A stretch of DNA of 64,000 nt from Leucaena leucocephala (taxonomy: Eukaryota > Streptophyta > Magnoliopsida > Fabales > Fabaceae): NCBI GenBank assembly GCA_037074615.1, contig CM073515.1:11679001-11743000 (forward strand), written 5' to 3'. Shown here piece after piece: positions 63,932 to 64,000 of the stretch (its first letter is position 1; every line of letters begins with the position of its first letter). The notes beneath the pieces are model-generated. The model saw only the letters and a program-made list of their open reading frames with translations. It had not been told where the DNA came from and did no database searches. Made by a program: the position numbers and the translations under genes.

Positions 63932-64000
63932 CTGTCAAATCAAGACAGGCAAAAGGTAAAAAACATAGCATTATTGTTATATGTACGTGCATGTGTGCTA

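Overview
The window is nuclear DNA of a flowering plant, probably a eudicot. It is very AT-rich, carries plant-type spliced genes with GT..AG introns, and contains CACTA, hAT, Ty3/gypsy-type, SINE and MITE elements. The species cannot be named from the sequence.

Layout, left to right. (1) 1-6672: the decayed right part of a CACTA (En/Spm) transposon. It holds a broken tnp2 transposase, a broken second transposon gene and a relic of a Ulp1-like protease, and ends in a clear CACTA terminus at 6652-6672. It is inserted in a non-autonomous LTR retroelement (6673-9787). (2) 9788-38000: a tandem array of five intronless, intact 138-residue EF-hand calcium-binding protein genes, all on the minus strand. 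Repeat units are about 4.1-5.3 kb; the third spacing is about 9.2 kb because a 4.6 kb LTR element (23999-28597) is inserted there. The flanks of the five genes fall into distinct classes that do not agree with the variants inside the genes, so the array looks shuffled by unequal crossing-over or gene conversion. Each unit also carries a conserved block of about 170 bp of unknown nature. (3) 38848-46664: a complete ten-exon aldehyde oxidase gene (molybdenum/2Fe-2S/FAD enzyme), minus strand, 1362 residues after splicing. (4) 48000-49330: remnants of a second, collapsed aldehyde oxidase copy (3' flank, intron 1 and exon 1), with a tRNA-Leu(CAA) gene lying inside it. (5) 50370-53350: decayed pieces of an NB-ARC disease-resistance gene in at least two copies. 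(6) 54993-55768: a hAT-type element with an 8-bp target duplication, then mostly AT-rich sequence with MITE- and SINE-like pieces. (7) 58442-63931: the last seven exons of a gamma-tubulin complex component gene (GCP5-like), running off the right edge.

The genes do not form a pathway. The EF-hand cluster is a local family expansion, and aldehyde oxidase and the gamma-tubulin complex protein are ordinary single-copy neighbours. No operon-like or defence-system organisation is visible. The most interesting content is the evolutionary history recorded in the duplications and nested insertions. Exon coordinates were worked out by hand from splice sites and reading-frame continuity.
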